NCBI GenBank assembly: GCA_030655075.1
Contig: JAURWE010000099.1
Coordinates: 1-64,000 of the forward strand
DNA length: 64,000 nt
DNA from: Pararhizobium sp.
GTDB lineage: Bacteria > Pseudomonadota > Alphaproteobacteria > Rhizobiales > Rhizobiaceae
Direction of reading: 5' to 3'
Shown here: positions 1 to 8,402 of the stretch, in pieces
Numbering within the stretch: the stretch's first letter is position 1
Layout of the letters: each line of letters opens with the position of its first letter
Program-made: the position numbers and the translations under genes
The notes under the pieces: model-generated
Told to the model about the DNA's origin: nothing
Seen by the model: the letters and a program-made list of their open reading frames with translations, nothing else
Databases searched by the model: none

Positions 1-241
1 TGCTGCATCTTACAAGATCAACGCAACGGAAACCCTGTCGATCACCCCGGCTGTTCAGTACTTCAGCGATCGTAACTTCGACGGTGCTGGTTCGCCTGAC
101 TCCTGGAAGTACGGCGTAACGGTTGGCTACAAGATCACCACAGGTCTCGACCTGCTGGCGACCGTCAACTACGTCGACAGCGACATCATTGCAGAAGACG
201 ACCAGACAACTGGTTTCCTCCGCCTGCAGCGTTCGTTCTAA
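1..241 (+). CDS. Outer-membrane porin, 3' end only (Porin_2 type)
   Basis: The first 79 codons seen are the C-terminal part of a beta-barrel outer-membrane protein; the start lies outside the window. The frame reads as alternating aromatic/hydrophobic strands such as WKYGVTVGYKI and LDLLATVNYV, and ends LRLQRSF. A terminal phenylalanine is the usual recognition signal for outer-membrane assembly. The pattern resembles the rhizobial RopA/Omp2-like porins of the Porin_2 family, which form general diffusion channels. A strong hairpin terminator follows 27 bases after the stop. Exact porin identity cannot be given from the tail alone. Confidence 0.8.
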   Translation, partial: AASYKINATETLSITPAVQYFSDRNFDGAGSPDSWKYGVTVGYKITTGLDLLATVNYVDSDIIAEDDQTTGFLRLQRSF

Positions 242-267
242 TCTGATCTGACATCTGTCAGTGATGG

Positions 268-296
268 AAAAGCCCGGCTGAAAAGCCGGGCTTTTT
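268..296 (+). terminator. Intrinsic terminator of the porin gene
   Basis: A 12-bp perfect stem, AAAAGCCCGGCT with its complement, closes on a GAAA loop and runs into TTTTT. It sits directly after the porin stop codon and is a textbook factor-independent terminator. Confidence 0.9.
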
Positions 297-441
297 GCTG
301 TTTGGGGCATGGCCCCTGGCTGGGGCAGGGCTGCGACAGCCAGCAGTTTCATGCCTCCACCTTGCGGAGACTGCGTCAAAATTGGTGCTGTGAGATGTTG
401 GGGAACTCGCAACCGTGACTACGGTGCGGCAGCACATGTGC

Positions 442-2508
442 TCATCGCCCGGCGCGAAGATCCTGTTCGATATCGGCTGTCTGCCCGAGGCGGGACTTGT
501 AGACCTGGTAATTCTCCATCACCCGCTGCACATAGCCGCGCGTCTCGCCAAAGGGGATGCGCTCGATCCAGTCGACCACATCGTCGAGCGCCATGCCGCG
601 CGGATCGCCGTAGCGGGCAATCCATTGCGGCACCCGGCGCGGGCCGGCATTGTAGGCAACGAAGGTGAGGATGTAGGAGCCGCCGAAATCGCTGATCTGT
701 TCGCCGAGATAGTGGGCGCCGAGCGTCGCATTGTAGGCGGCGTCCGTGGTCAGCTTTTCCTGAGAATAGGCCATGCCGAAACGCCCGGCGACACCCTTGG
801 CGGTTCCAGGCAGGATCTGCAGCAGGCCGCGCGCATTGGCGGGTGACACCGCTGCCGGATTGAAGGCGCTTTCCTGCCGGGCGATCGCATAAGCAAGCGC
901 CGTGCCGGAGCCGGAAATATTGGCGCTCTGCGGAATGACGCCGATCGGGAAGGCGAGCGCCGCCACATCGATGCCGCGCCCGAAGGCGATCTTGCCGATC
1001 TGCAGCGAAAGCTGGTGGCCACGCGTCTTTTCGGCCCGGTCTGCCAGAAGCGCCAGCTCGCCAGGGGTTTCCAGCTGCTCGGCAAGACCGCGATAAAGGC
1101 TGTCGGCCCGCCATCCGTGACCGGATTCTTCGAGCCGCGTGATCGCACGAACCGCTTCGCGGCCCTCGAAAGCCTGCCGGTCCTTAACCGCAGGTGAGGG
1201 GTAGGTGACGTTGAGCGTCTTGCGCCCGAGGCGCGCCGAGGCAAGCTGGCCGTAAAAGGTTGCCGGAAATGCCGCCGCCCTGGCATAAAGCGCCTTTGCA
1301 TCGCCCGGTCCGCCGTCCTCTGCCGTGCGGCCAAGCCAGTACCAGGCGCGCGAGGCGGACAGTGGCCGCGCCGAAGCATCGAGAATCCGCTTGAAATGCT
1401 GTTCGGCCAGTGCCGGGTTCTTCAGGCCGCGAAGGGCATACCAGCCGGCGTGGAACTCCGCCTCCACCACATCGGTTGCTTCCGTCGCAGCATGATTGGC
1501 GGCGATCGCATAGGCAGCCTTGAAGTCTCCCGCATCCGCCAGCCCCCGGCTGATGATTCTCTGTTCGGTCCACCATTGACCGGCATCGACCAGTGCCGCA
1601 GCGTCGTTCGGCATGGTCTTCAGAAGCGCCGCTGCCTCTTCATACTTGTCCTGCCGGCGCAGATTTTCGATGCGCAAAAACAGGAAGGCCGGGTCCGACG
1701 CCCAGGAAGCATCGACAGCCTTGATGGCTGCATCCGCCTTTGGCCGCTGCTTGATGACGGCAACGAAGGCCTTGTACAGCGATTGCGCCTTGGCGAGCGT
1801 CGCGAATCGCTCCGCCTGTGTCGTGCGGCTGCGATAAAGCAGCAGCTCCAGGCGACGTTTCTGGTCCGCAGGTCTCAGAAGCCCTGAGAATTCCGCGAGA
1901 ATCCTGTCCTCGGTGGCGACGTCCAGCGTTTCCCCGGTCCACAAGGTGCGGATCACGGCCGCCGCCTCAGCCGTCTTGCCGCCGGCCAGCAGCGCGCGCG
2001 TCAGAATGATGCTGCCTTCCGGCGTTTCGGGCGCGGCTTTGCCAAAGGCGGCCAGAACGGTCCCGGCGTCTGGATCCTCACGGTAGAGCGCCCGCTCGAA
2101 ATGCCCGCGCAGCGCTGCAAGACCCGGCCAGCCCTTGAGATCGCGCTCGGCCCGGGCGATCTCCGCAAAGGGCACGCCGCGCTGTCCGGACACCGCGATC
2201 GCCCAGGTGAGGATATGGCGGTCGAGCGTGCCGGCTTCCATGCCGTTGCGCACGGCCAGCGCATTGCGGGCATCCTTGTTGGACAACGCGTCGAGCCCGG
2301 TCTTCAGCGAGCCGTCGATCGGTGCGATGCGGCTGGTGCGCGGAATGCTGCCGGTGAGCTCGCCAACGGGTTTGGCGTCGGAAGGTGTCACGGAGCGCAG
2401 TTTCGAAGGCGCGATCTTTAAGCGGGGGCCGGCATCGGCAATAACGCAAAAAGCCACGGCGGAGACCGCAGCGGCCAGCATCAGCTTAAAGGACGCGTTG
2501 ACGCGCAT
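442..2508 (-). CDS. slt: Soluble lytic murein transglycosylase (Slt family)
   Basis: This 688-residue periplasmic enzyme cleaves the MurNAc-GlcNAc bond of peptidoglycan non-hydrolytically and makes 1,6-anhydroMurNAc ends. Residues 1-26 form a signal peptide ending near VIADA. The long middle part is a helical, TPR-like solenoid, typical of Slt70-type proteins. The C-terminal goose-lysozyme-like domain carries the catalytic glutamate in IARQESAFNP (about residue 546), then GLLQILPGTA and the AYNAGP motif. It diverges from dapA across a 292-bp gap. Rhizobial genomes often keep slt next to dapA and smpB, so the context agrees. Length is normal for the family. Confidence 0.93.
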   Translation of the reverse strand: MRVNASFKLMLAAAVSAVAFCVIADAGPRLKIAPSKLRSVTPSDAKPVGELTGSIPRTSRIAPIDGSLKTGLDALSNKDARNALAVRNGMEAGTLDRHILTWAIAVSGQRGVPFAEIARAERDLKGWPGLAALRGHFERALYREDPDAGTVLAAFGKAAPETPEGSIILTRALLAGGKTAEAAAVIRTLWTGETLDVATEDRILAEFSGLLRPADQKRRLELLLYRSRTTQAERFATLAKAQSLYKAFVAVIKQRPKADAAIKAVDASWASDPAFLFLRIENLRRQDKYEEAAALLKTMPNDAAALVDAGQWWTEQRIISRGLADAGDFKAAYAIAANHAATEATDVVEAEFHAGWYALRGLKNPALAEQHFKRILDASARPLSASRAWYWLGRTAEDGGPGDAKALYARAAAFPATFYGQLASARLGRKTLNVTYPSPAVKDRQAFEGREAVRAITRLEESGHGWRADSLYRGLAEQLETPGELALLADRAEKTRGHQLSLQIGKIAFGRGIDVAALAFPIGVIPQSANISGSGTALAYAIARQESAFNPAAVSPANARGLLQILPGTAKGVAGRFGMAYSQEKLTTDAAYNATLGAHYLGEQISDFGGSYILTFVAYNAGPRRVPQWIARYGDPRGMALDDVVDWIERIPFGETRGYVQRVMENYQVYKSRLGQTADIEQDLRAGR

Positions 2509-2800
2509 GAATTGCCCTCGAACTCTCTTTCATTTGCCGACGATTTTCCTAATGAAACGTTACGGTTTGGCATCAAATCAGAAATGTGTGCTCGGCCGGC
2601 CACCGTGCGGCAATCGCAGCCTGCTTCTGCCGGTTGCCGCGCAATTTCGGCGAAACCGATAGCAAAAGCCGCTCTGCGGTGCTTGCCGCATCATCCTCAC
2701 GCGATTATGGTGCCCCGGTTTTCTAACCCGTTCGTATCCATGGAATACGGCCAAAGCATGAGGATGCTTGGGCCTGTTCCGGGACCCCCAGGAGTGATGC
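2509..2800. promoter_or_regulatory. Divergent slt/dapA promoter region with dapA leader hairpin
   Basis: This 292-bp gap holds the start signals of both neighbours. A reasonable plus-strand promoter is TTGCCG at 2683-2688, a 17-bp spacer and TATGGT at 2706-2711. Downstream, 2749-2774 can fold into a hairpin: GGCC plus AAGCAT pairs with ATGCTT plus GGCC around a GAGG loop, with one mismatch. It lies 27 bases before the dapA start in the putative leader. The Shine-Dalgarno of dapA is CAGGAG at 2789-2794. Promoter assignment is by eye only. Confidence 0.4.
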
Positions 2801-3682
2801 ATGTTCAAGGGATCCATTCCCGCTCTCGTGACCCCTTTCACCGAAACCGGTGCAGTGGACGAGGATAGCTTTGTCGCCCATGTCGAATGGCAGATTTCCG
2901 AAGGCAGCCACGGTCTCGTACCGGTCGGCACCACGGGCGAATCGCCAACCCTTTCGCATGCCGAGCACAAACGCGTCGTGGAACTCTGCATCAAGACTGC
3001 GGCCGGCCGCGTGCCGGTCATTGCCGGCGCCGGGTCGAACAACACCCGCGAAGCCATCGAGCTTGCCCAGCATGCCGAAACGGCCGGCGCCGATGCCGTT
3101 CTGGTCGTCACGCCCTATTATAACAAGCCGACGCAGAAGGGGCTGTTTGCCCATTACTCGGCCATTGCCGAAAGCATCAGGCTGCCGATCGTCATCTACA
3201 ATATCCCCGGCCGTTCGGTCGTCGATATGAGCGTCGAGACCATGGCCGCCCTCTACAAGGCCTATCCGCAGATCCTCGGCGTCAAGGATGCGACCGGAAA
3301 GATCGAGCGTGTTTCCGAACAGCGCCTGTCCTGTGGCGAAAGTTTCCTGCAGCTGTCGGGCGAAGACGCCACCGCGCTGGGTTTCAACGCCCATGGCGGC
3401 AAGGGCTGCATCTCGGTCACCGCCAATGTCGCGCCGCGTCTCTGTGCCGAGTTCCAGGAAGCGACGCTTGCCGGTGACTATGCCAAGGCGCTGGACTATC
3501 AGGACCGCCTGATGCCGCTGCACAAGGCGATTTTCATGGAGCCGGGCGTCTGTGGCTCCAAGTATGCCTTGTCAAAGCTCGGCCGCATGGCCACCTATGT
3601 CCGGTCGCCGCTGATGCCGCTTGAAAAATCCACCGAGGCAGCACTCGATGCGGCCCTTATCCACGCAGGATTGTTGAACTAA
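2801..3682 (+). CDS. dapA: 4-hydroxy-tetrahydrodipicolinate synthase
   Basis: DapA condenses pyruvate with aspartate semialdehyde, the first committed step to lysine and diaminopimelate for peptidoglycan. The 293-residue protein is full length for this TIM-barrel family. Visible signatures are the GTTGESPTL motif (Thr44, Thr45), the catalytic Tyr133 in VIYNIPGR and the Schiff-base Lys162 in GVKDATGKIER. The ATG follows a good CAGGAG. smpB begins within a few bases of its stop, so the two are probably co-transcribed. An exact 16-bp repeat straddles the dapA stop and the smpB start region. Confidence 0.97.
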   Translation: MFKGSIPALVTPFTETGAVDEDSFVAHVEWQISEGSHGLVPVGTTGESPTLSHAEHKRVVELCIKTAAGRVPVIAGAGSNNTREAIELAQHAETAGADAVLVVTPYYNKPTQKGLFAHYSAIAESIRLPIVIYNIPGRSVVDMSVETMAALYKAYPQILGVKDATGKIERVSEQRLSCGESFLQLSGEDATALGFNAHGGKGCISVTANVAPRLCAEFQEATLAGDYAKALDYQDRLMPLHKAIFMEPGVCGSKYALSKLGRMATYVRSPLMPLEKSTEAALDAALIHAGLLN

Positions 3683-3697
3683 CGCAGGATTGTTGAA
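3663..3697. repeat. Short tandem duplication at the dapA/smpB junction
   Basis: ACGCAGGATTGTTGAA occurs at 3663-3678 and again at 3682-3697, a 19-base period. The first copy encodes the last dapA residues, and its duplicate carries the AGGA and TTG triplets just before smpB. It looks like a recent slippage or replication duplication. Confidence 0.85.
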
Positions 3698-3704
3698 TAA
3701 AAAC

Positions 3705-4184
3705 ATGGCACCCAAAGGCAGCACGCGCACGGTTCGCAAGATTGTCGCGGAAAACCGGAAGGCCCGCTTCAACTACGAAATCATCGATACCTACGAGGCC
3801 GGCATGGTTTTGACCGGCACGGAGGTCAAGGCCCTGCGCGAAGGCAAGGCCAATATCGCTGAATCCTATGCAAGCGACGAAGGCGGCGAGATTTGGCTGA
3901 TCAATTCCTATCTGCCGGAATATCTGCAGGCAAACCGCTTCAACCATGAGCCGCGCCGCCGCCGCAAACTGCTGCTGTCGAAGCGCGAAGTGAACCGGCT
4001 GCGCGTTGCCGTCAACCGCGAAGGCATGTCGCTCGTGCCGCTGAAGGTCTATTTCAACGACCAGGGCAGGGCGAAGATCGAACTGGCGCTGGGCAAGGGC
4101 AAGAAGCTGCACGACAAGCGCGAGAGCGAAAAGGAACGCGACTGGAACCGCCAGAAGGGCCGGCTGCTGCGAGAGCGCGGCTGA
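3705..4184 (+). CDS. smpB: SsrA-binding protein (trans-translation)
   Basis: SmpB binds tmRNA and delivers it to stalled ribosomes. The protein reads MAPKGSTRTV at the ATG at 3705 and gives 159 residues, the usual rhizobial length. TTG codons at 3690 and 3693 would add five or four residues and lie almost on top of the AGGA, so I prefer the ATG. Conserved features are the TGTEVKALREG block, the NRFNHEPRRRRKLLLSKRE basic segment and the C-terminal KRESEKERDWNRQK tail that enters the decoding centre. Its stop shares one base with the next start (TGATG). Confidence 0.95.
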   Translation: MAPKGSTRTVRKIVAENRKARFNYEIIDTYEAGMVLTGTEVKALREGKANIAESYASDEGGEIWLINSYLPEYLQANRFNHEPRRRRKLLLSKREVNRLRVAVNREGMSLVPLKVYFNDQGRAKIELALGKGKKLHDKRESEKERDWNRQKGRLLRERG

Positions 4185-4600
4185 TGCCGGATCTGTTGAG
4201 GATCACCGTCGGACCCTTTGCCTTCACGGCAGCCCTGGAAACCGAGCGCGCCCCGGAAACCTGCAGGATCTTCAAGAATTTCCTGCCCTTCCGCAACAAG
4301 GTCATTCATTCGCGCTGGAGCGGTGAGGCGGTCTGGGTGCCGCTGGGTGATTTCGATTTCGGCGCCGGCTTTGAAAACCACACCTGCCATCCCTCGCGGG
4401 GCGATATCCTGCTCTATCCGGGTGGTCACAGCGAGACGGAGCTGCTGTTTGCCTATGGCAGTTCGTCCTTTGCCAGCAAGATGGGTGCTCTTGCCGGCAA
4501 TCACGTCCTCACGATCATCGACGGTCGGGAGCAGCTTGAAGCCATGGGCAAGATGATACTGTGGGAAGGCGCACAGCCGATTTCTTTCGAAGCCGTCTGA
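4184..4600 (+). CDS. DUF3830-like, cyclophilin-fold protein
   Basis: A 138-residue cytosolic protein without signal peptide or membrane segment. The beta-rich sequence, with a conserved GDILLYPGG turn, FAYGSSSF and a late HVLTIIDG strand, looks like the DUF3830/cyclophilin-like superfamily, whose biochemical role is not established. Its ATG overlaps the smpB stop by one base, which suggests translational coupling to smpB. A member of the same fold used for ligand or metabolite binding is possible. The family call is by sequence impression and is moderate at best. Confidence 0.6.
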   Translation: MPDLLRITVGPFAFTAALETERAPETCRIFKNFLPFRNKVIHSRWSGEAVWVPLGDFDFGAGFENHTCHPSRGDILLYPGGHSETELLFAYGSSSFASKMGALAGNHVLTIIDGREQLEAMGKMILWEGAQPISFEAV

Positions 4601-4603
4601 GTG

Positions 4604-5182
4604 TCAATCCTCGAGTTCTTCGTGCGCCGGCTCGGCCTGGCGGGCGGCGCGCTCGGACGGGTCACGGCCGATTTCTGCCCGCAGGCTGACGAGGTCGATG
4701 AAATGGTCGGCCTGACGGCGCAGGTCGTCGGCAATCATCGCAGGCTGGGTGGCGGTCGTTGAAACAACGGAGACTTTTCTGCCCCGGCGTTGCAGTGCCT
4801 CCACCAGCGTCGTGAAGTCGCCATCGCCGGAAAAGATCACCAGATGATCGACGGTTTCGGATTGCTCCATGGCGTCGATGGCCAGTTCGATGTCCATGTT
4901 GCCCTTGATCTTGCGGCGGCCGAGCGAGTCGGTAAATTCCTTGGCGGGTTTCGTCACAACCTTGTAGCCATTGTAGTCTAGCCAGTCGATCAGCGGTCGA
5001 ATGGATGAGTATTCCTGGTCTTCGATCAGTGCAGTGTAATAATATGCACGCAGCAGGTAGCCGCGTTTCTGAAATGCCTTGAGAAGCTTCCTATAGTCGA
5101 TGTCGAACCCGAGGCTTTTTGATGCCGCATAGAGATTGGCACCATCGATGAAGAGTGCGATTTTTTCGCGTGGATCAAACAT
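4604..5182 (-). CDS. NYN/PIN-like domain protein (LabA/DUF88 family)
   Basis: The 192-residue protein begins REKIALFIDGANLYAAS, the acidic IDGxN motif of NYN domains, and continues with KGNMDIELAIDAM and VIFSGDGDFTTLVEAL, which supply the remaining metal-binding aspartates. This fold is related to PIN nucleases, and members are thought to act on RNA. The C-terminal tail after residue 165 is charged and rich in Glu/Ala. The start has a good AAGGAT five bases upstream. It converges with the DUF3830 gene with a 3-bp gap. The target RNA cannot be inferred. Confidence 0.88.
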   Translation of the reverse strand: MFDPREKIALFIDGANLYAASKSLGFDIDYRKLLKAFQKRGYLLRAYYYTALIEDQEYSSIRPLIDWLDYNGYKVVTKPAKEFTDSLGRRKIKGNMDIELAIDAMEQSETVDHLVIFSGDGDFTTLVEALQRRGRKVSVVSTTATQPAMIADDLRRQADHFIDLVSLRAEIGRDPSERAARQAEPAHEELED

Positions 5183-5654
5183 TTCTTATCCTTTTGCACA
5201 ACGACACCGGAAATAGTCGGACGCTCAGTGTGTGAGATGCAATGCCATGATCATTACTGAATATAATGGATTGCGAATATATCCGTCTTTACGGCAGTGC
5301 TTAAAAAATGCCAAGCAAACCTAGGTTGCATAGAGCGTTTGCCTTGACCCAAATTAATGTTGTTTGAAGCATGTATGGATCGTTTCAACGCTGTCGGCTC
5401 TTGCAATGCAACAAACAGCTTGAATTATGGCCGTTTGGGCGATCCCAATCTAGGATTGTATATATTTTTGGCCATCCCTAGAATTGGGGAGGGTGTTCGT
5501 GCGCTATCGTACGAATTCAGGAGATCAAATTGAAGGACCGTCCCCGAGCGGCCGCTGTCTTTCGGGACGGGATGCAGGAAAAACTTGAATTTGGCCTCCA
5601 TTGATAGTATCGCCACCCTCAATCACGAAATGAATGAGCCGCAAAGGACAGGCA
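5183..5654. promoter_or_regulatory. AT-rich divergent leader upstream of rpoZ
   Basis: This 472-bp gap is clearly more AT-rich than its surroundings and holds no convincing gene. A candidate plus-strand promoter is TTGGGC at 5435-5440 with TATATA near 5459-5464. An interrupted inverted repeat, CCCAATCTAGG at 5444-5454 against CCTAGAATTGGG at 5477-5488, overlaps and follows it and could be an operator or a leader hairpin. The NYN gene is presumably expressed leftward from the same gap. Confidence 0.4.
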
Positions 5655-6068
5655 ATGGCCCGTGTCACCGTAGAAGATTGCATCGATAAAGTTGACAACC
5701 GTTTCGAGCTCGTGCTGCTCGCCAGCCACCGCGCCCGCCTGATTTCGCAGGGTGCCTCGATCACGATCGACCGCGACAACGACAAGAACCCGGTTGTTGC
5801 GCTCCGTGAAATCGCCGACGAGACCCTGTCGCCGGGCGACCTCAAGGAAGACCTGATCCATTCGCTGCAGAAGCATGTCGAAGTCGACGAGCCGGAGCCC
5901 GATCAGGCATCGCGTCTGGCTGCCGAAACAACGGCGCCCGGTTTCACATCTGCCAACGACGAAGACGACGATCAGCCGGAACCGGTTACGTTCGACAGCA
6001 TGTCGGAAGAAGAGCTTCTGGCCGGCATTGAAGGTCTCGTCCCGCCGGAAAAGAGCGACGACTACTAA
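5655..6068 (+). CDS. rpoZ: RNA polymerase omega subunit
   Basis: Omega helps assemble beta' into RNA polymerase and, in proteobacteria, forms part of a ppGpp site. The frame could open at 5634, but MARVTVEDCIDKVDNRFELV at the ATG at 5655 is the conserved N-terminus and has AAGGA just upstream. That gives 137 residues. The core covers about residues 1-75; the rest is an acidic tail with many Asp/Glu, as in other rhizobia. It sits directly before the (p)ppGpp synthetase/hydrolase gene, a widespread functional pairing. Confidence 0.96.
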   Translation: MARVTVEDCIDKVDNRFELVLLASHRARLISQGASITIDRDNDKNPVVALREIADETLSPGDLKEDLIHSLQKHVEVDEPEPDQASRLAAETTAPGFTSANDEDDDQPEPVTFDSMSEEELLAGIEGLVPPEKSDDY

Positions 6069-6113
6069 TCGGCTCTCACCGCCTTCCAAAAGCCTTATGC
6101 TGATTGCAAATGA

Positions 6114-6149
6114 ATGCGCCCGTCCTATGATCGGGCGCATTTTCTTTTT
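6114..6149 (+). terminator. Hairpin with T-run between rpoZ and rsh
   Basis: A perfect 9-bp stem ATGCGCCCG/CGGGCGCAT with a 9-base loop is followed by TTTCTTTTT. It would end or attenuate rpoZ transcription. It also argues against starting the rsh protein at the ATG inside the stem. Confidence 0.75.
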
Positions 6150-6167
6150 CCCGGAGCAGCCTTTCAC

Positions 6168-8393
6168 ATGATGCGCCAGTACGAGCTCGTCGAGCGCGTT
6201 CAAAAATACAAGCCCGACGTCAACGAGGCGCTTCTCAACAAGGCTTACGTCTATGCCATGCAGAAGCACGGGCAGCAGAAGCGGGCAAGCGGCGATCCCT
6301 ATATTTCCCACCCGCTTGAGGTGGCGGCGATTCTGACCGAGATGCATCTCGACGAATCGACCATCGCCGTGGCCCTGCTGCACGATACGATCGAGGACAC
6401 GACGGCGACCCGCGCCGAGATCGACGAACTGTTTGGTGAAGACATCGGCGCGCTGGTCGAAGGCCTGACCAAGATCAAGAAGCTCGATCTCGTGACGAAG
6501 AAGGCCAAGCAGGCCGAAAACCTGCGCAAGCTGCTTTTGGCCATTTCCGACGACGTGCGCGTGCTCCTGGTCAAGCTTGCCGACCGCCTGCACAACATGC
6601 GCACGCTCGATCATATGTCGGAGGAGAAGCGCGCCCGCATCTCCGAAGAGACGATGGATATCTACGCGCCGCTCGCCGGCCGCATGGGTATGCAGGACAT
6701 GCGTGAGGAGCTGGAAGATCTTTCCTTCCGCCATGTCAACCCGGAAGCCTACGAGACAGTCACCAAGCGCCTTGAAGAACTCTCCACCCGCAACGAAGGC
6801 CTGATCAAGAAGATCGAGGACGAGCTGCGCGAACTGCTGCAGGCCGAAGGCGTCACCGAGGCGCTGGTCAAGGGCCGCCAGAAGAAGCCCTATTCGGTTT
6901 TCAAGAAGATGCAGTCGAAGTCGCTCTCCTTCGAGCAGCTGTCGGATGTCTACGGCTTCCGCATTCTCGTTGCCGATATTCCGGCCTGCTACCGGGCGCT
7001 GGGTATCGTGCACACGCGCTGGCGCGTCGTTCCCGGCCGTTTCAAGGACTATATCTCGACACCCAAGCAGAACGACTACCAGTCGATCCACACCACCATT
7101 GTCGGCCCGTCGCGCCAGCGCATCGAGCTGCAGATCCGCACGCGCCGCATGCACGAGATCGCCGAATACGGCATCGCCGCCCACACGCTCTACAAGGACG
7201 GCCGGGCCGCGCAGGAAAACACCGCCGCCCCCAACGAGTTCAACGCCTATTCCTGGCTGCGCCACACGATCGAATCGCTGGCCGAGGGCGACAATCCGGA
7301 AGAGTTTCTCGAGCACACCAAGCTCGAACTGTTTCAGGATCAGGTCTTCTGCTTCACCCCCAAGGGCCAGCTCATCGCACTGCCGCGTGGCGCCACGCCG
7401 ATCGATTTCGCCTATGCCGTCCACACCAATGTCGGCGATACCTGCGTCGGCGCCAAGATCAACGGCCGCATCATGCCGCTGGTCACCCGCCTCAACAATG
7501 GCGACGAGGTCGAGATCGTCCGGTCCGGAATTCAGGTGCCGCCGCCGGCCTGGGAAGAGATCGTCGTTACCGGCAAGGCCCGTGCCGCCATCCGCCGTGC
7601 CACCCGCGCCGCCATCCGCAAGCAGTATTCCGGCCTCGGCTATCGCATTCTCGAGCGCACCTTCGACCGCGCCGGCAAGTCCTTTTCCCGCGATGTTCTG
7701 AAACCGGCGCTGCACCGCCTCGGCCAGAAGGAGATCGAGGATGCGATCGCCTCGGTCGGGCGCGGCGAGCTGTCGTCGCTCGACGTGCTGCGCGCCGTCT
7801 ATCCCGACTATCAGGACGAACGCGTCACCATCAAGCCGAGCTCGGACGATGGCTGGTTCAACATGCGCAGTGCTGCCGGCATGGTGTTCAAGCTGCCGGG
7901 CCGTCCCAAGGCCAAGGTCGAGGCGGGCGAGGGCGCTGGACCCGAAGCCCTGCCGATCCGGGGCCTGTCCGGCAATGCCGAGGTGCATTTCGGCCCGGCT
8001 GGCGCCGTTCCGGGCGACCGCATCGTCGGCATCATGGAAAAGGACCGGGGCATCACCATCTACCCGATCCAGTCGCCGATCCTGCAGAAGTTCGACGAGG
8101 ATCCCGACAGCTGGATCGACGTGCGCTGGGATCTGGACGAGGCCAACAACACCCGCTTCATGGCCCGCATCATGATCACCGCGCTGAACGAGCCGGGCAC
8201 GCTGGCCGAAGTCGCCCAGACCATCGCCACCAGCGACATCAACATCCGCTCGCTGGCTATGGGTGGCGTTGCTGCCGATTTCACCGAGCTGAAGCTCGAT
8301 CTCGAAGTCTGGGACCTGCGCCAGCTCAGCCAGTTGATCGGCCAGTTGAAGGAACTGCAGTGCATCTCGACCGTCAAACGGATGTACGAATAG
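6168..8393 (+). CDS. rsh: Bifunctional (p)ppGpp synthetase/hydrolase (RelA/SpoT homologue)
   Basis: Rhizobia have one long Rsh enzyme that makes and degrades (p)ppGpp. I start it at MMRQYELVERV (ATG 6168, GGAGCAG upstream), giving 741 residues. The N-terminal HD hydrolase domain has His48, then His72-Asp73 in HDTIEDT. The synthetase domain includes GRQKKPYSVFKKMQSK, YGFRI, YQSIHTT and ELQIRTRRMHEIAEYG. A TGS domain (FCFTPKGQLIALPRGAT) and a C-terminal ACT domain follow. Both catalytic domains look intact, so it should be bifunctional. Often named relA in rhizobia. Confidence 0.95.
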   Translation: MMRQYELVERVQKYKPDVNEALLNKAYVYAMQKHGQQKRASGDPYISHPLEVAAILTEMHLDESTIAVALLHDTIEDTTATRAEIDELFGEDIGALVEGLTKIKKLDLVTKKAKQAENLRKLLLAISDDVRVLLVKLADRLHNMRTLDHMSEEKRARISEETMDIYAPLAGRMGMQDMREELEDLSFRHVNPEAYETVTKRLEELSTRNEGLIKKIEDELRELLQAEGVTEALVKGRQKKPYSVFKKMQSKSLSFEQLSDVYGFRILVADIPACYRALGIVHTRWRVVPGRFKDYISTPKQNDYQSIHTTIVGPSRQRIELQIRTRRMHEIAEYGIAAHTLYKDGRAAQENTAAPNEFNAYSWLRHTIESLAEGDNPEEFLEHTKLELFQDQVFCFTPKGQLIALPRGATPIDFAYAVHTNVGDTCVGAKINGRIMPLVTRLNNGDEVEIVRSGIQVPPPAWEEIVVTGKARAAIRRATRAAIRKQYSGLGYRILERTFDRAGKSFSRDVLKPALHRLGQKEIEDAIASVGRGELSSLDVLRAVYPDYQDERVTIKPSSDDGWFNMRSAAGMVFKLPGRPKAKVEAGEGAGPEALPIRGLSGNAEVHFGPAGAVPGDRIVGIMEKDRGITIYPIQSPILQKFDEDPDSWIDVRWDLDEANNTRFMARIMITALNEPGTLAEVAQTIATSDINIRSLAMGGVAADFTELKLDLEVWDLRQLSQLIGQLKELQCISTVKRMYE

Positions 8394-8402
8394 GGGGGAA
8401 GC

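Noticed and set aside
5425..5622. Small minus-strand frame in the rpoZ leader
   Set aside because: No ribosome-binding site or family likeness; AT-rich promoter DNA.
6114..6167. N-terminal extension of rsh by 18 residues
   Set aside because: The extension lies in a terminator hairpin and the conserved protein starts at 6168 with a good Shine-Dalgarno.
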